Below are positions 48,301 to 62,650 of a stretch of DNA of 64,000 nt, one piece after another. Source of the DNA: Larimichthys crocea (taxonomy: Eukaryota; Chordata; Actinopteri; Sciaenidae); the NCBI RefSeq assembly GCF_000972845.2, contig NC_040018.1, positions 12,063,157 through 12,127,156 of the forward strand, written 5' to 3'. The notes beneath the pieces were generated by a model. The model was given only the letters and a program-made list of their open reading frames with translations, was not told the DNA's origin and did no database searches. The position numbers were made by a program, and so were the translations under genes. Numbering within the stretch: position 1 is the stretch's first letter; each line of letters opens with the position of its first letter.

Positions 48301-51300
48301 ATTATTCTAAGCATTAAAAAGACTTTAAAACACAAATAAAAGTAACAAGAGATGACATGACACCTGCATGCACAGCTGAAACTAATGTTTAGGTCACACG
48401 CTGTTTTAATGCAAGATGCAACCTCAGTTGCAGTTTCAGATTTATTTAAAAAGAAATCAATCATAGAAAAAACATACTGTGCATGTTATGGATTATTTTA
48501 TCTGGGGTGCATTGCATATCTCCTTGCTGAACTGAGATGATACTGGAAATGTATTTCTGTCTGTATGCATGTAAATCAACTGGGTTTTCTAAGCAGTTGT
48601 TACGAACACTGGGTTGCTAAATGAACTTTTGAGAATCCACATGGGACAATATTTCAGAAAATGTAATTTTGCATTCTGTTTCACATCATTGCATCTCCTC
48701 AGTGCATTTGTCTCCCAAAGCATTTGACTGCATTTCTGTGGGGAAGAATAAATGCGTAATGGTTTTTTTTAAAAGCATCTCTGCTCCCTCAGCTTTTTGA
48801 AGAATTTAACAAAATAAAAGGTCTCTTTCTTGGAATATGTGTTATTCTGTCAAAGCTATCACTCAGCTCCCTCATGCATATGTGAATTACACACCTTTAT
48901 GAATATGGAAATGTTGCGAGAATGCCTCATTAATTAGTAATTCATGCATTTTTCACAAGCCCAATACTTTGCCAGTGTACTCTGATGAATTATCAGCCAG
49001 AAGTTAAAAAAGGGATTCATCATCACGTTTTCAGAGGTTTTGAGCTACATCTGTAATTTGAGTAATTCAATGAATATGATTTGCAAAGCTTTTTATGGAA
49101 GTATCGTTGCAGCTGTCTCATAATATGATCTATGGATTTCTACTTAGAATCTGCAAGTGCACTTATAATGTTAACAGGCACATTTCTCCATGTAGATGTT
49201 TGCTTACATTATTATATCCTGGTTGAAATATTAAAATGCAAGCATCTCAAATTATTTTTCCCCAACATGTACAATTTGATATAATAACTCTGGTAATTTT
49301 GCGACAGACATGAAGAAATTTTATGAGACGATCATCTCATGCGACACATAGTGTCTCAAAGAGACCTCAACCTGCACAAGTGCTACAAATTCACAAAGCC
49401 TTACAGAAACATCTTGTTCGTGTGCACGGAGGTTTTGTATTTTTGCGTTACAGTATTAGAAGTGAGGAGGTCAGATTTGTAATTCATAGGATTTAAATTT
49501 CACACAAATCATCCAGGACCTTGTGTGTGTGGTTTTCTTTTTCAAATTTAAAATTGTGAATTCATGTGTGGATTAATAAACACGTAACATAAAAGTCAGG
49601 TTAAATTCAGAAAATGTTATTAGGAACAATTTCAACGGCTTGTAATAGTTTATTGTTCACAGCTCAAAACACACACAAATTAAAATAGACTTAAACTTCG
49701 ATCATATCTCCAGATGATGACTCCGTTTGAAATGTATATTCTGTGTACATACAAGTTTGGTCAGATCAACTGACTATCCACTCACCGGCTAAACACACTA
49801 CATCAACAGAATTTCTCTGTGAGCTTTCTTATTGTGTCTGCGTCAGCAAAGGCGTATGCGTCATGTTGATACAACCTTGATATTTGCTTGAATTAAATAC
49901 ACTACCTTTGTATGATAGTACTGTCTTGTGGTTTAACAGGGGTGTGTCTTGTAAATGTTAAATTATTTCCACAACTACAGAGAACGAATGCAAATTCAGT
50001 ATATCGGCATGCACTGGCCAGTGCACATCGCTGGACCATGAATTTAACATAAAGGCATTAAGATTAAGAATGACTTTGAGATGTTGCCTTTTCTGTTGGG
50101 GATTAAAGTCGTGCTACCTTTGTGGCCACTTTGTTCCTGGCTTCCGATTGGTGCAGGGACATATTTATGTAAATGCAGGGGGGGTTTACATGAGTGTACT
50201 CTGAGGAAAGGGTGCCAGGGGACTTTCAAGCAGTAAATATGTGATTGCAGGGGGGATTGCAAGGAGGGGGGTGCGGGTGGGGGCCTGGATTAAAAGAAAC
50301 AAACAAATGTGTCATCATAATAATGTATACCACTTTACAATTCAAAAGTGCAACATTAAATCATTCATCTGGATTATTTTAATAAAACTGTATTAGTTTT
50401 GAATAATGGGTTGTGGGGTGGAGGTTGATTTAGTGTCTTTCACTCAAGGCGTTCTCTGATGTATGACAGCGAATGAACTTACATGGACATATTGATCATG
50501 TACTGAAAGAGTCAATGGCTCAGTTCCTCTCTGCTATTAACTTTTCTAGGCAAGCAATGCAATAAATTGTGGTTTCAATTATAAAGCTAAACATAACATG
50601 TTTTAACCTTTGTTTTAAAATAGCTGAAACAAAAATGATCATAAACCTTTTCTACAGTTAGAGAAATAAGAGAAAATGAGCAACATGATTTTACCTGATA
50701 ACTGATATACGTGGTTACCTACTCAAACACCCACACAGACGTATGGTTATATTTGAGGGCAGGATTTAATGCAATTATGGGTGTGTAACAAACAGATAAT
50801 ACGACAAATTGTGTAACAGATTTGCTCTCAGCAAGTAATAAGTAAAGCAATTACTTTTGAAATGAGTAATGAATAATGATTAATATATTACTACTTGACT
50901 GAGTAATGAGTTCAACACTAGGTAGCAGAAGGACCCAGTCTTTGCACGTGCCTATTGGCGTTTCCACACTGTTGCTGTTGTTGATCGTCAGTCAAGCTCT
51001 AAATGCGGCTTCTTGCAGCTCAATGTGATTTCAATTATGATTTCATGGATGAATTACCTACAGTACTCAAGTATGCTATGAAACATGTGGTTGACTCTAC
51101 AAGTGACTTAATGTCCAGACCATAAACTGATGCAAGATCTTTTTTCCTTCCCACCACCATGGCCGTGCTGCCACTACGCCTCAAGATGAAAGGGTCAATT
51201 AGTTGCCAAGACAATTCAGGATATGCAATTTAAGCTTTTATGAAAGCACAGTTACAATTTTGGCATGAAAGAAGCCAAAAATGAGGGAATCACACAGGAG

Positions 51301-53227
51301 TAATGTTATGCTGATGGATTAACAACTTGTGTTCAGCATCGAAATACTCACATTTGGTTATTGGGAATTGAATAGTAGAATTTTTTTTGTTCCTTTTTGT
51401 TTCTTGGACCTTACATCATCTTTAATAAAATCACCAATAAAGTCCAGTGGCCTATTCATTGTCAATCTATAATATTCAGCTGTTTTATTTAATTAAAATA
51501 TAACAATTAAAATCTAAATAAGAGCATACATACATGCATTTTATTGACAATTAATTGCAAAAATGTTTCATCCTCAGGCTCATTGGTATGTTGCAACTGT
51601 TTCAGAGGTACTTATGGACATTTTGAACCTTTAGAGCACAGAGGGGAGATAAATAGGACCATACACAAGGAACCATTCTGTTTTCTGTGTTAGGTTAGAA
51701 GAGACCTGTTAATTGCTTCTGTTCCTCAATGCTTTGACTTGTGATTCTTTAGGATCTGCTCCCCTCTGTTGGGGGACATTTCTGGTCTCTGTAGACACGG
51801 TGGTGGTGATGAAAAACCAACATAAGATTAAAACACGATGTCTGAGGAATTCAACATTGTCTCCCCTGCAAATTTAACATATTACAAATTATATTACACC
51901 AAGCTTGTCAAGCATTTGGGTTCTGATAATTACTATGCAATCATATAGATGCAAGTGATATTAAATATTAATTTACTCATTCCTTGAGGAATAATGGGTG
52001 ATGGAAAAATCTTGGAAGTTGTTTTCTATTTTTAATGATTTTTCATCACAGCTAAAAAAGCTGTGATGAGTTTCATATTTTGTCTGGGTGAGATGTGACA
52101 CAAGCATGCAAAAGGATTTTTTCTCTGCGCAGAGTTTGGGTTAAGACTTTCATATTAACCCAAGGAGTTAAGTATAATTCCATATATTTAAGCAAAACAG
52201 TTCTACATTTCTAAAACCTAACCCTCATTCACGTTCCAGCCGAAGAGATTGACACAGTAATAAACTGATGTTAATTAGACACACTTTGAAATTCTCCATT
52301 CTGCTCGTCTCCATGCCCTAGTGGAGCTGGTGGCTTATTAAATCATTTGCTGCTCTTGGGTGATCTTCTTTTGAATATTGGCCTGACCCTCCGGGCACAA
52401 TTTATTTTTATTTCAAAAAAATTTTACCAGCAAATTTTGCATTAGTTCAAGAGAATTATAAATCATTATTACACAGGCAGACACTTCAAACATTTTGTTT
52501 AAGAGCTTTCTGCCCGATGAGGCATCAAAGGCTGTTCACACTGATGACTGTTACACTGGCACATATCTATTCATTAACACACTGTTGGCATGATCGTGTT
52601 TTGTATATCCCCAAAACATGGCAGCCATCTTTGTAAGCCTTTGTTTTAAACAAGAGGAGGTTCTGAATTACTTCTATGGTAAAATATTGACCTGTCTCAA
52701 ATGTGTAGCTGAGTGTTGTCTTACCAAATTTGAGCATAACCGCTCTGGCACAGATTAATTTACAAGCTGTCCAGCCTAGGAGCCCAACATTTCCACCAAT
52801 TGCAGATTTTCTTCAATAACTCTAATCTGGATGGATTTGACAAAAAGGTACAGTTCGTACTGTAAATCTATTTTTAATTTAAAGATCAGGGCTAATTTAT
52901 CAAACAAAAACAAAAAACATAGCGAGATATACACAATACACATACACAATGTATCTGTTTCACCAAAAGTTTTTTCCATTAACATCAGCTCTGCATGTGA
53001 TGCGTGATTTTACCAGTTACCATTTATTTGTTATTTTATTTTCACAAAACTTGTTGTGAACAAATGTCAGAACAATATAAACAGAGCTGATTTCAAAAAG
53101 TTGGAAAGATCTGTGTGTTATTTATTTATGCCCACATATCTCTATTGCATTTTTATTTTGTTCAGGATGATGTGACTTTGTGTGACATTTTTGCATAGTG
53201 GCCACATAAAGTATTGCAGGATCACAT
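45331..53227. other. Gene desert segment downstream of sox6
   Basis: Nearly 8 kb without a credible coding region. Open frames are short and without family resemblance. The region is AT-rich and mostly unique. A stretch around 48840-49140 is dense in homeodomain/POU-like words (TTAATTAG, ATGCATAT, ATTCATGCAT) and resembles vertebrate enhancer-type conserved DNA (inference). An 11-bp-arm hairpin lies at 52043-52069. Confidence 0.6.
52043..52069. repeat. Small inverted repeat, 11-bp arms
   Basis: TCATCACAGCT (52043-52053), AAAAA loop, AGCTGTGATGA (52059-52069). The arms are exact complements. There is no T-run after it, and bacterial-type terminator logic does not apply here. Confidence 0.85.

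Positions 53228-53228
<1 letters not shown>

Positions 53229-53267
<39 letters not shown>
53229..53267. repeat. (CA)n microsatellite
   Basis: About 19 CA units in intergenic DNA. Confidence 0.95.
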
Positions 53268-53270
<3 letters not shown>

Positions 53271-56200
53271 CCAGAAAGCATTTTTCGCATAACAATAGTT
53301 ACATAAAGAACGACAATTTAACAATGTGCATGAGAACACATCCCTCACGAAGGTGACAAGACTCCTTTGTATATACAAGGGTTGTAACAGTTCCCATTCT
53401 CCTGCTGAACTGTTGCAGTACAGGGTACACGATCAGAACAAACGCTCCTGGAAGCCTCTAGCTTCTATGCTGTGAGCATGCTGAGATTAGCACAGCAAGC
53501 AAATTGACGTGCGAGTCAGTCACACTAGTGCAAATAAAATTTAGGCTTCCAGACAGCTACGACAGCAACAGAAAGTGAGCATTGTGGATAAGACAAGGAC
53601 AGTTTGTTGGCATCGCTCCACCATGTGGAATGTTTGAATGTTTAACTATTAGCCACAGTGAAACTCATTTAAACAAGACTTCATGCACAAGTGAATTTAA
53701 TATTTATTTTGTATCTTCAAATTCACAGTATAGTAAGAGATTGATTAAAAATTTTAAGCCTATAGCCTATTCTGACTACTGCATTTTGTATTTGTTCCTT
53801 GATTTTATAATGGAAAAAACAGTATATCAAAGTGGTCAGGGGCCAAAATTCTATCTCAGTTCACAACAAGACTTAAGCTTAATTACCTCACGATAAAGGC
53901 CAACTGAGAATCCCCACCAGCTCTCGGAACAGATGATTATAGAGTTTGTCACAGAACTGAATCCATGATCTTTAATATTCTCATCTAATTAGATGGCATA
54001 TTCAACATGCACTGAACCAGTGTTATTGTGAGAGGAGAGGATAATGCCATTGTTAGTATTTCAGCAATGCCCGATGGCATGACCAACAGTAAAGAAAGTA
54101 GTTTTAGTGACATGATTAGAGTGGCTTTGTCTCCAAGTCCCACAGAGCTACAGAGTACAGCCCGACAGTTCAATTACCCTCCACCCAGAGGTGGAAAACC
54201 TTTTGATTTGCCTTGCCTTTTAAATATCTACTGTGATTCTAATATGACTCATTATGTGCTACTGCCTCAGTACTGGCCAGAAAATCTTAAACAGTGAAAA
54301 AGATCACAGGCATGTCCAGAATACTTAGCCTTAACGCCCTATGTGCAGTCACAATGAACTGTGCGTCTGCACTGAAAGATTAAATTCATTCCACCATTCC
54401 TCTTGGAACAGAGACCACCAAGACAGCCAGAGCATTAGGTTCATCATCAACACAGAGAAACAAAAACATTTTGTAACTGTGGGATGTATTAGATGACATA
54501 TTTATCAGAACACACATAATCAACACATCAAAATCCCAAGAAGTCGCAGAGGATTCTGAATTCTATGCTATTAACAGTTGACATTGACAGATAGCATGAA
54601 GTAATATGCTACAAGAAGATGAGAGGAAGGAGGAAGAAGGAAGAAGAGGATGAAAAAGATGGAGGAAAACATGCGGTGCCAATCTAATGGGGTCTGGACA
54701 ATATCTCAATCATGAACATCAAAGCAGTTCCACATTTATTTAGGCTGTTGGCTCTCTCAAATCTAATGTACATTACGCATGAAAAGAGAAAGAGGGAATT
54801 GAGATCATTTTGAAAAGTATTAATTTATCAGTTTATTGGTTTAGCATTTAAGTACGGAGTACTTCATTTGAGGATTTGGCAGTTATCTCCACTGTGGTTT
54901 TGTGCTTAAAAGATGTAAAAGCCCTTGTCTGAAAAAAATCATCTGACTCGCTTCTTTAAAAGTTACTCTACTCTGGAAAAAATACTTGAATGAATTATTG
55001 CAGTCCATTTATGTTGTTAATTCAGGGGATAAATGGTGTTGGAGCCCTGAATATCTAAGTTGTCAGAAATTTGGCACCTAGTTGAGACACATGTTCGCTT
55101 CTGGAATCGCTGCATCAAAATCAAACTTTGCCGTCTGTTTCATATTAAGACTTTGGTTTTAAAAGCTTTCAACTAGTCCGCTAAATTGTAATGCAATTTT
55201 TCCAGAGCCTGTGTTCTCAGTGTGACTCCTACACTTAAGGATGTAATGGTGTGGTTTGATATATAACGTTGGCTCCTTGGAACAGTTGTCATCTGGTTTC
55301 TTGTGACTCGCTCTCCCATCCAAGGCCTCACATATAGGTATGATTATGAGTGAACATTCAGAAATTGAGATGTGGAAAGGAAATGGAAATGGAAGCTGTT
55401 AGCTGCAGTTTTCACAAAAGATTTTTTCTAAAAAAAGACTTTGAATCTCGATTTCATGGTTGTATTTATGCACACACTGTGTTCCTACTTTTCAAGGATT
55501 AATTGCTGGATGAGTCACAAAAAAGATTTTTTTTCTTACTAACTTAACTTTCAAAAAGAGATAGACGCACATGGTAATAGGACAGGTCTCTCTGCTTGCA
55601 GCCCACAGTAAGACCATTCCTCCAAATACATAATTTACAAAATAATTAAATTTCTGCTGCAGTGGAAACTGTGTGCTGTAGTGCACGTCTCAGAACCACA
55701 CAGAAGCATATGTTGCCATCCTGACTCAGTGGGTATCAGGGCGGAGGGTTAGCAATGTATAAACCCTGTAGTTAGAAAAGAAGAAGCAAAAACCATGAGC
55801 TTAGCTTGTGTTCCACTTAACCACAGGATTTACTCTGACGAAGTATACCGGGGGACGGACATAGAGTGACGTTAACACTGGGAAGGAAAGGGACAGCGGT
55901 GGGTGGTAGCAAAGAGCAGGAATTAGATTTTGAAGATATGCGTCTCCTGAAATAACTGAAACTCAGTGTCAATCTTACTAGATGACACCAGCTATAAGAC
56001 TTAAGCTAAGAACCTAAGAAGGTTTCAACTGTTTTGTGTGGCTTTCCTCCTGTACAACAAAGAACCTTATTGGTATTATAAGGGGGGACTTTTTTTAGGT
56101 GAAGTAAAAACATTAATAAACTAATGTATTTATCTATTTTAAACTACATTCTCTAAATCATAAAGTAGGACAGCTGACAGAAGGTCTGCAAAGCATTGTT

Positions 56201-57040
56201 GTAGTACTCGAGATTGGTCTCCGTCTCTGGTCTCAGGGCTGTCCTCGGATTTTTTATTATGGCCAAAAGAAATTACTACAAGATGGCAATTTTATCACAA
56301 TATCCTGTCAATTAAATTCATCTTTAACTTTTATTGTGTGTGTGTTTGTTTTTTTCACCAAATGAATTACACTTAACTTACTGCCACCCGCTATGCTGGA
56401 GTGTGAATGACAAATGGGAACACAAAGAAACGGAAATGATTTCAGATGGACTGGATTATTTATGGAATATTATCATTTGTTTAAATAACAATATCAATAT
56501 TTCATTTTTAAAGATTATGATTATCGTCAATATTGGTATATCGCTACACTTCTAGTCTCAGAATTAGCTTCAGAATTGCATTTCTACTCAGTTAATCACT
56601 GTTTCTCAGACAAAGAGGACTGGATTTTATTTCAAGACCTGTCAAGGCCATGACGGAGATGCATGATAATGATTAACATGATAACTGTAAAACCGCCCCC
56701 CTTCATACCTTCACACTCACGGCAACAAAGTGAATGCAGGAGACCGAGAAGAAGCTACGGCTGTCAATTAATCAAGAAAATGATCCACAGATGAATCAAA
56801 TAGTATTTTTAGTTGCAGCCTTATTACACAGGAGGTGTTTGAGCCATGTTTTTCAGTTGTCGATCTCAGGTGCCCTTATTTTAATTAATACAGCTGTCTG
56901 CACAGGCCATGTGACGACTTATTTACTCTTGCTATACCATGACCTGAAGTCTTTTATTTCTAACCTCAAAAATCTTTTCAACATATTTTAGTGTACTGTT
57001 TATCTGTAATTACAAGTTTGTGACAATTTTTTCCTGCTTG
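53268..57040. other. Gene desert segment
   Basis: No gene or recognised repeat family, apart from a purine-rich GAAG/GGAAGAAG patch at 54616-54675. Confidence 0.6.
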
Positions 57041-57250
57041 AAAACGGACAACCCAAAACCAAGCACCGCCCAACTCAGCAGCAACGTAGAAGCGTAGAAA
57101 TGTGTTTCCTCCATGCACTAGTCCAAATGTGGTCACTTCTGGTTCCAAAAAACAAGATTGCAATGGCTATAATGCCAAACTTGAGGCTTCCAAATGGTAC
57201 TCCACAAACCAAAAGGTGACGTCACAGTAGGTTCCCGCTTGGTTGGGCTC
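57041..57250. mobile_element. Probable fragment of a dispersed teleost repeat
   Basis: The order of words TCACTTCTGGTTCCAAAA, AAGATTGCAATGG, TAATGCCAAACTTGAGGCTT, CCACAAACCAAAAGGTGACG resembles a family I recall as frequent in percomorph fish genomes (a block of 'note the change in X, addressed in tandem with GTGACGTCAC'). Boundaries are guessed and the class (SINE or non-autonomous DNA element) is unknown. The recognition is from memory of pattern, not a search. Confidence 0.35.
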
Positions 57251-60200
57251 TGAGCACTGTGAAAACATGGGTTGACCTACACTCAATACTGCTCCTGAAT
57301 GCATCCTGTGTAGAAACAGATGGAGCACTGAAGCTGATGCTGTTCTGCTCGCACTACTCCTCCTGTGTGGACATATTGTGTTTTAAGGTTTAAAAAAAAA
57401 AAAAAGTTACGCCCTGTAGTACTTTTCAGAGATACAGGCATATATGCCATGTGGTTCCATTTTGTGCTGTGTTTAGCTTTCTGTTTTGGTCTGGTATTTT
57501 CTGCTGGCCCAGTTTGGATTTTAACAAAGGTCCAGTCAGGGTACCCATAGGTCTTCAAAGTCTGTGCTTCTGATCCTTCAGTGTTTGATATTTCCTCTAC
57601 TTGGTGGTGCTAAGTTTGCATTACGCCCAACACTCGAGTTGATGCATATTATCAAAGAGGAAGTACTGGTCTGTGCATGTGTGGGTTTTCTGTACACCTC
57701 AATTTCAAGACTCCCCCTCTTCTTTCAGCAAGGCTGCACAGTCCAGAAATGTCAGATTTGCTGCTATTCATCTTGCCCCATTAAACTAATGTTATTTTCC
57801 TAAGAACTGATGTGTTAAGAGAAGGCAATTACCTCACAGGTTTTGATTTTCATTCATATATAAATACCATTTAAACCTATGGCTTTGAGCATTTCTCTAC
57901 ACTTCTTCCATTTATAAATAACCTAACAGACATAGGTCAACCAATAGCACAGCAAACATATGCAAAGTGCATAATGTTCCAGCACCAGTGAGAGCATCAG
58001 GGTTGAGCTACTGTTTGTTCATGTGTCTGTATGTACAGATACGTAAATTATCACCAGTCTTTATTGGTACCTATAGGCAGGATCCCCTTTGTCAGTAAAG
58101 AGCTCCCCTTATCCACAGATAGGATGGTGATGTTCAGGTCATTAGTGACTTAGTGAAGTCCAGGCATCGTCTTCTCTTGTGGCTAAGGTTTAGTGGGGGT
58201 GGTTTGATGTGCCAGATACTACCATTTCTAAATTTGACCTCAGGTTTGGGAGTGTTGTTTGGAGATGTTCAGTAATACCTCTGTGTTGCGTCAGAATCCA
58301 AAGGAAGTTTTATGGGCCAATCTCCAGCACACCTATGATCCAACAGGTTTTTCACCCTTGGCTCAGGAAAAAAGTGAGTCACATCTGTTCCTTTGTGTGA
58401 GAGTAAATATCCTCCAAACACTGACAGAGGCATGTTTGTTTGTTTTTTAAGTATTTTGGTTTAACTTTAAAACCATCATTAGAAGGGAGAGGTTTAGAGG
58501 CAGCTAATATATACCAGGTGTGCACGCTTGTTGTAGGGTAGCATCAGTAAGCCTGATGGTGTCACAGACCTAGCCATTGGGCGGTTTCTAAGATCAACCA
58601 TCAACACATGTTAAAACTAAAATGATCGTACTGTAAAGCAGTACTCAAACATAGATGAACAAGAGCAACACACAGAAGTTCCATTATTTCCTATATTGTC
58701 GCTTTGCTTATGGGTTTGATTACAGTTTGAGCAAAGGCATGTGCTGGTCTGTAAGGCAGCCAGCAGTGATTTGGTTTATAGAGACAGTATGGCAGGCTAC
58801 TGAGCCTTGAAGAACCAGATCATCTGTGTTTCCTATGATTTGAGTCTGAGCTTATTTTTTCCTGTTGAGAAGCGCAAAGCCCCTAGCAGCATGTGCACTA
58901 GGGCCCAGGATGAGCAACAGTGTTGGCCAATTAAACAACAATATACACACTGTTTTCACACATCTTGGGTTGCATTTCCTAACAGGAGGAATGGAGACTC
59001 TGATAACGATCCAAATTTGTGCAAGAAACCACACTAAGTTTCACTTACAATTAATGCAATGGTCGTGAACAGCTACAATGCTGGAGAGATTTTTACAACG
59101 GAAACAAAGTGCAAACGGAATTTATAATGAAAAAGCTACAAACTGGTTCTCACATTTGCAAGAGTTTAATCTAAGTTCCCTCAAGTATTTTTTAAAACTT
59201 GAGTGACATCATATAAAGTAGACGCTGCCTGTTGAGTCCCTCATTCTCCCTCCTCCCTGCCTAAAGTGTCAGTCTTCATTAATGTGACCAAAATGTCATC
59301 AACTTGTTTAATGCCCCTTAATATCACTGTATCGTTTACGCTCCCCTACACACACACTGGAAATGAGTCCCAGCTGGGCAGCTTAGACACCAAAGGAGGT
59401 GACGAGAGAGACTTGGAGGTGGGGTGGGCAGAGTTGGGTGGGTTGGGGGGGTGTGGGGTGACAGGCTATGTAGACGCGCTACTTCACTTTGCATTAGAGT
59501 GCACAATATCAGGCATTGGAGCCAAAGTGAGGCCAGGTTTCAGGCAATGCTGGTCAGGCCTGGAGCGATGGATCACTTACCTTAAGAAATCAAAGTCAAT
59601 GGCAAAAGATCTGATCTGGAATGAGGCCCAGCAGTACAGAGAGAAAAGTGTGAAACCTGGAGAAAGAGAGACACTCATTGAGGAAATCCATTACCACTGG
59701 AGAAGCCAACAAGCATGAAAGGAGCTGTCTTGTTAAATTGGCTGCTTGATAAAGCAGGTCTTTGGCTGGGGAGCCACTCAGAGTCACCACTAGTGACACC
59801 AGACAGAGGAAAGAGAGAGGCCCTCATTGATACGGCGAAATGTTGAGTCACTTCAGTCCACCCTCTGTACTTCACTAAAGTGTGCTCTAAGTGTACTCAA
59901 CAGGTTTCTTAAGTAATTTTCAACTTTACAGTAACATGAATGCAGTACCTTTTTCTAAAGCCAATGCAGGTAATTACAAAAAATCCCTGGTCATTAGTAT
60001 GTTTGCAGCATTTAAAAAACATGGCATGCTAAGTCATTCTCCCTGTACGTTTGATGCATTACAGGGTCGCGATGAGATGCAGCATGTCACAGCAGGCAAG
60101 GAGACAACCTGCTTCAGGTCACCTGATTGACCTTATACCCTGATTCCACAGGGCACAGCTCTGCGATGTTGCATCTGCAACACCGTTTCGGTCCATTCTC

Positions 60201-62647
60201 TATGAAGCTTAATGCTCCACTAGGAGCGTTTTGCCTGCCAGATGTTGTTTACTTACTTGCAAATCTGGTCATTTCGCTTTATTTATGTGCTTCTACCACA
60301 AGTAAGTAGGCTACATAGTTTGTTTCCTAAAATTTCTAAATTGTTTCTTTTGTCTGTTTTTATGATCTATTTGGCAAAGTGATTGGATTCTTTATGCCAT
60401 TTCTGTGTCTGACTTCCTGCCAGTTCGATCAGTTCTGTTGATCTGCCGGTCGCGGCTTCCATCGTATTCTCTGCAGAACAGAGCAAAGAGTCGCTCCAGG
60501 CATACTTCTGAAACGAGCTGTAGCACTTCTGGTGGGAGACTAGTGCATAAGCATTATCTAGAATGGACACAATCAATCTTAGACGTTAATGCAGTGCAGA
60601 CATTTTAGATCAATCTGCAATGTACGACTGGATCAGAAACAACTCTGTTTGCTTATTTTAATTGTGAAATAATTGAAGCTAATGGCTGACGAGAAGTTCA
60701 GAAAAAACATTTCAGAAATTTAAAATATTCCATAAGACAGTAAGAATGACGAGATCTGCTGAGCTAGTTGTCATTATCTACTGTAACTTTGAATTGACCT
60801 TCACTGCGTCTCCTGTGTATGTTTTGATTTTGAGAGATTGGTTTTGGCAACCCCTCTAGTGGACCAAGGTTAGAGGCATCAGGTACGTTCAACCTGCAGT
60901 CTATGACCACTGACCCTTTAATCGTCTTGGCTCACTTAAGCTGCTGGTGGATCCCCCAGTAGATTTGTTTTTAATGCGCTGTGATTTTTTTCTCTCTCCA
61001 AAGCCCCCCTTTTTATCTTCTTCCTGCTGTGTGGCTGAAACCCCAGTGAAGCCATGGCAAGCCTTAAATCCTCCACATCAGGACTAGCAGGAAAATACAG
61101 CTCAATCAAATCCTGAAAACAAATTAACTCTCCTCAATTGATCGTGGAAACTATTGTTTGCCTGTTCTATTGAAAATGGTTTTATTTGCATAACACTCCA
61201 CATTTTATAAATTCCTTCCTATTACTTTACAGGTCAGTGGTGAAAGACGCATATGCAAGATCAGTATTTAATGAAGTAAGGCCATACTCAAGATGCATAC
61301 TTTGCAGATATAAAGTGAAATGTTTTTCAGAGCTTTTGACTCTTGCTGGGTACTAAGTAACAGGAAGTGCCTCTAAGAATCTTCAAATGAAGCACAAATG
61401 CACATACACTAATTTCCATATAGGTTACTTTAAGGCTGAAGGATGCTAGTTTTACATATGCAGATTTTGAGCCAAACGACATCTGAATTTTGGCCATACA
61501 GTATTTGGATCCTCTCAAAAGAAAATGATATATCATAATTTACTTAGGATCTAAAGACAGCACATCACTTCTGAGAAACCTGCACGACCGTTGGTGCTCT
61601 TGAAAATCAAGTTTTTGGAACTGACTGATGCAATTCAAGTTTCCAAAGAACGAAGATTGGTCCTCGTTGCAACTCGTCCCATGCAACTTGGCAAAGTAGT
61701 ACAATTACTGACCTCCAATTTTAACCTCTCTACTAAAAGTCCATGGAAGTCCATGGAGTATAATAACTTCAAAGTTGGAAAAAGATAACACATTGAGAAT
61801 AATTAGAATCTACTACAAAACAGGACTCCATTGCAGAGTAGTCACTGTTCACAGAAAGCACATTTAAAAATAAACTATTATTATTAATTAAACACACAAT
61901 TAGGTTAAACATATTTATTCCTCAAAAATATGTTTTTTTTCTATTATTAGTGTGGACAATATGATTAGAGAATAAAATATTAATAGGTAATATGCTGTCT
62001 TTAAGGTGACTTATTTTTCAATGCATATGATTTTTAAAGTCTGCTGGTTGGCCAATTTAAACATCCTGCTACATCGCTTCATAATGAACATTTTACAATT
62101 TCCACAGAGCAGCCAAAATTATTATTCCAGTTTATAGCAAATGTTACTGAGACATACTGTAGGATCTCACTGGAAGCAATATTCTGTCATACTTGCCCTT
62201 ACTGGGAATAAATGCCTAAACCATTTCATTTTCCAGCATTTTTTCCCCATTTTTTATTGGTTCACCAATCAAGTTCTATTTTCGATCAACTTACTTGAGA
62301 GTTGGCATGTACTGTAGCATGCTGTTCTTGTAAATCCCTGTATAGAGAGAATTGTGTCATTCCCTTGAGTGCTCTGATTTGTGCTCAGGAAGACTGACTT
62401 CATTTCTTTTAATTATGCCCATTGAAAAAAAAAAAAAGCATGTATATTGCAGAGCACCACACCTGCATTTGAGAGGGGAGCTGAGATTCTGAGGGAAAGG
62501 CAGGACAAAAAGAGGTATTGTTGTTGGGTGTAGGTCAGTGCTGCTAGGCTGCTGCTCCCTAGAACATTCCATGGTGTCACATAATACTGTCAGTTTCCTG
62601 TTGGAAGTGCCAGCCCAGAAAGATTGAGTGTGCTTGCAAAGTCGAAG

Positions 62648-62650
<3 letters not shown>
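57251..62650. other. Gene desert segment
   Basis: No supported gene. A 150-codon frame at 59266-59718 has no recognisable domain. About 60130-60250 has the feel of an old repeat fragment. A CTCF-like core CCCTCTAGTGG lies at 60852-60862. Poly(A)/(T) runs occur at 57390-57404 and 62424-62437. Confidence 0.55.
60852..60862 (-). promoter_or_regulatory. CTCF-like core motif
   Basis: CCCTCTAGTGG matches the strongest part of the reverse-oriented CTCF consensus; the 5' three positions of the 14-mer do not match. It is convergent with the forward motif at 38701. Motif only. Confidence 0.2.

Noticed and set aside
52043..52069. Hairpin as a transcription terminator
   Set aside because: Rho-independent logic applies to bacteria; there is no gene here for it to end.
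59266..59718. A 150-codon + strand open frame in the desert
   Set aside because: It has no recognisable domain, a simple-composition G/W-rich middle, no neighbouring exon or promoter signal; expected by chance in 64 kb.
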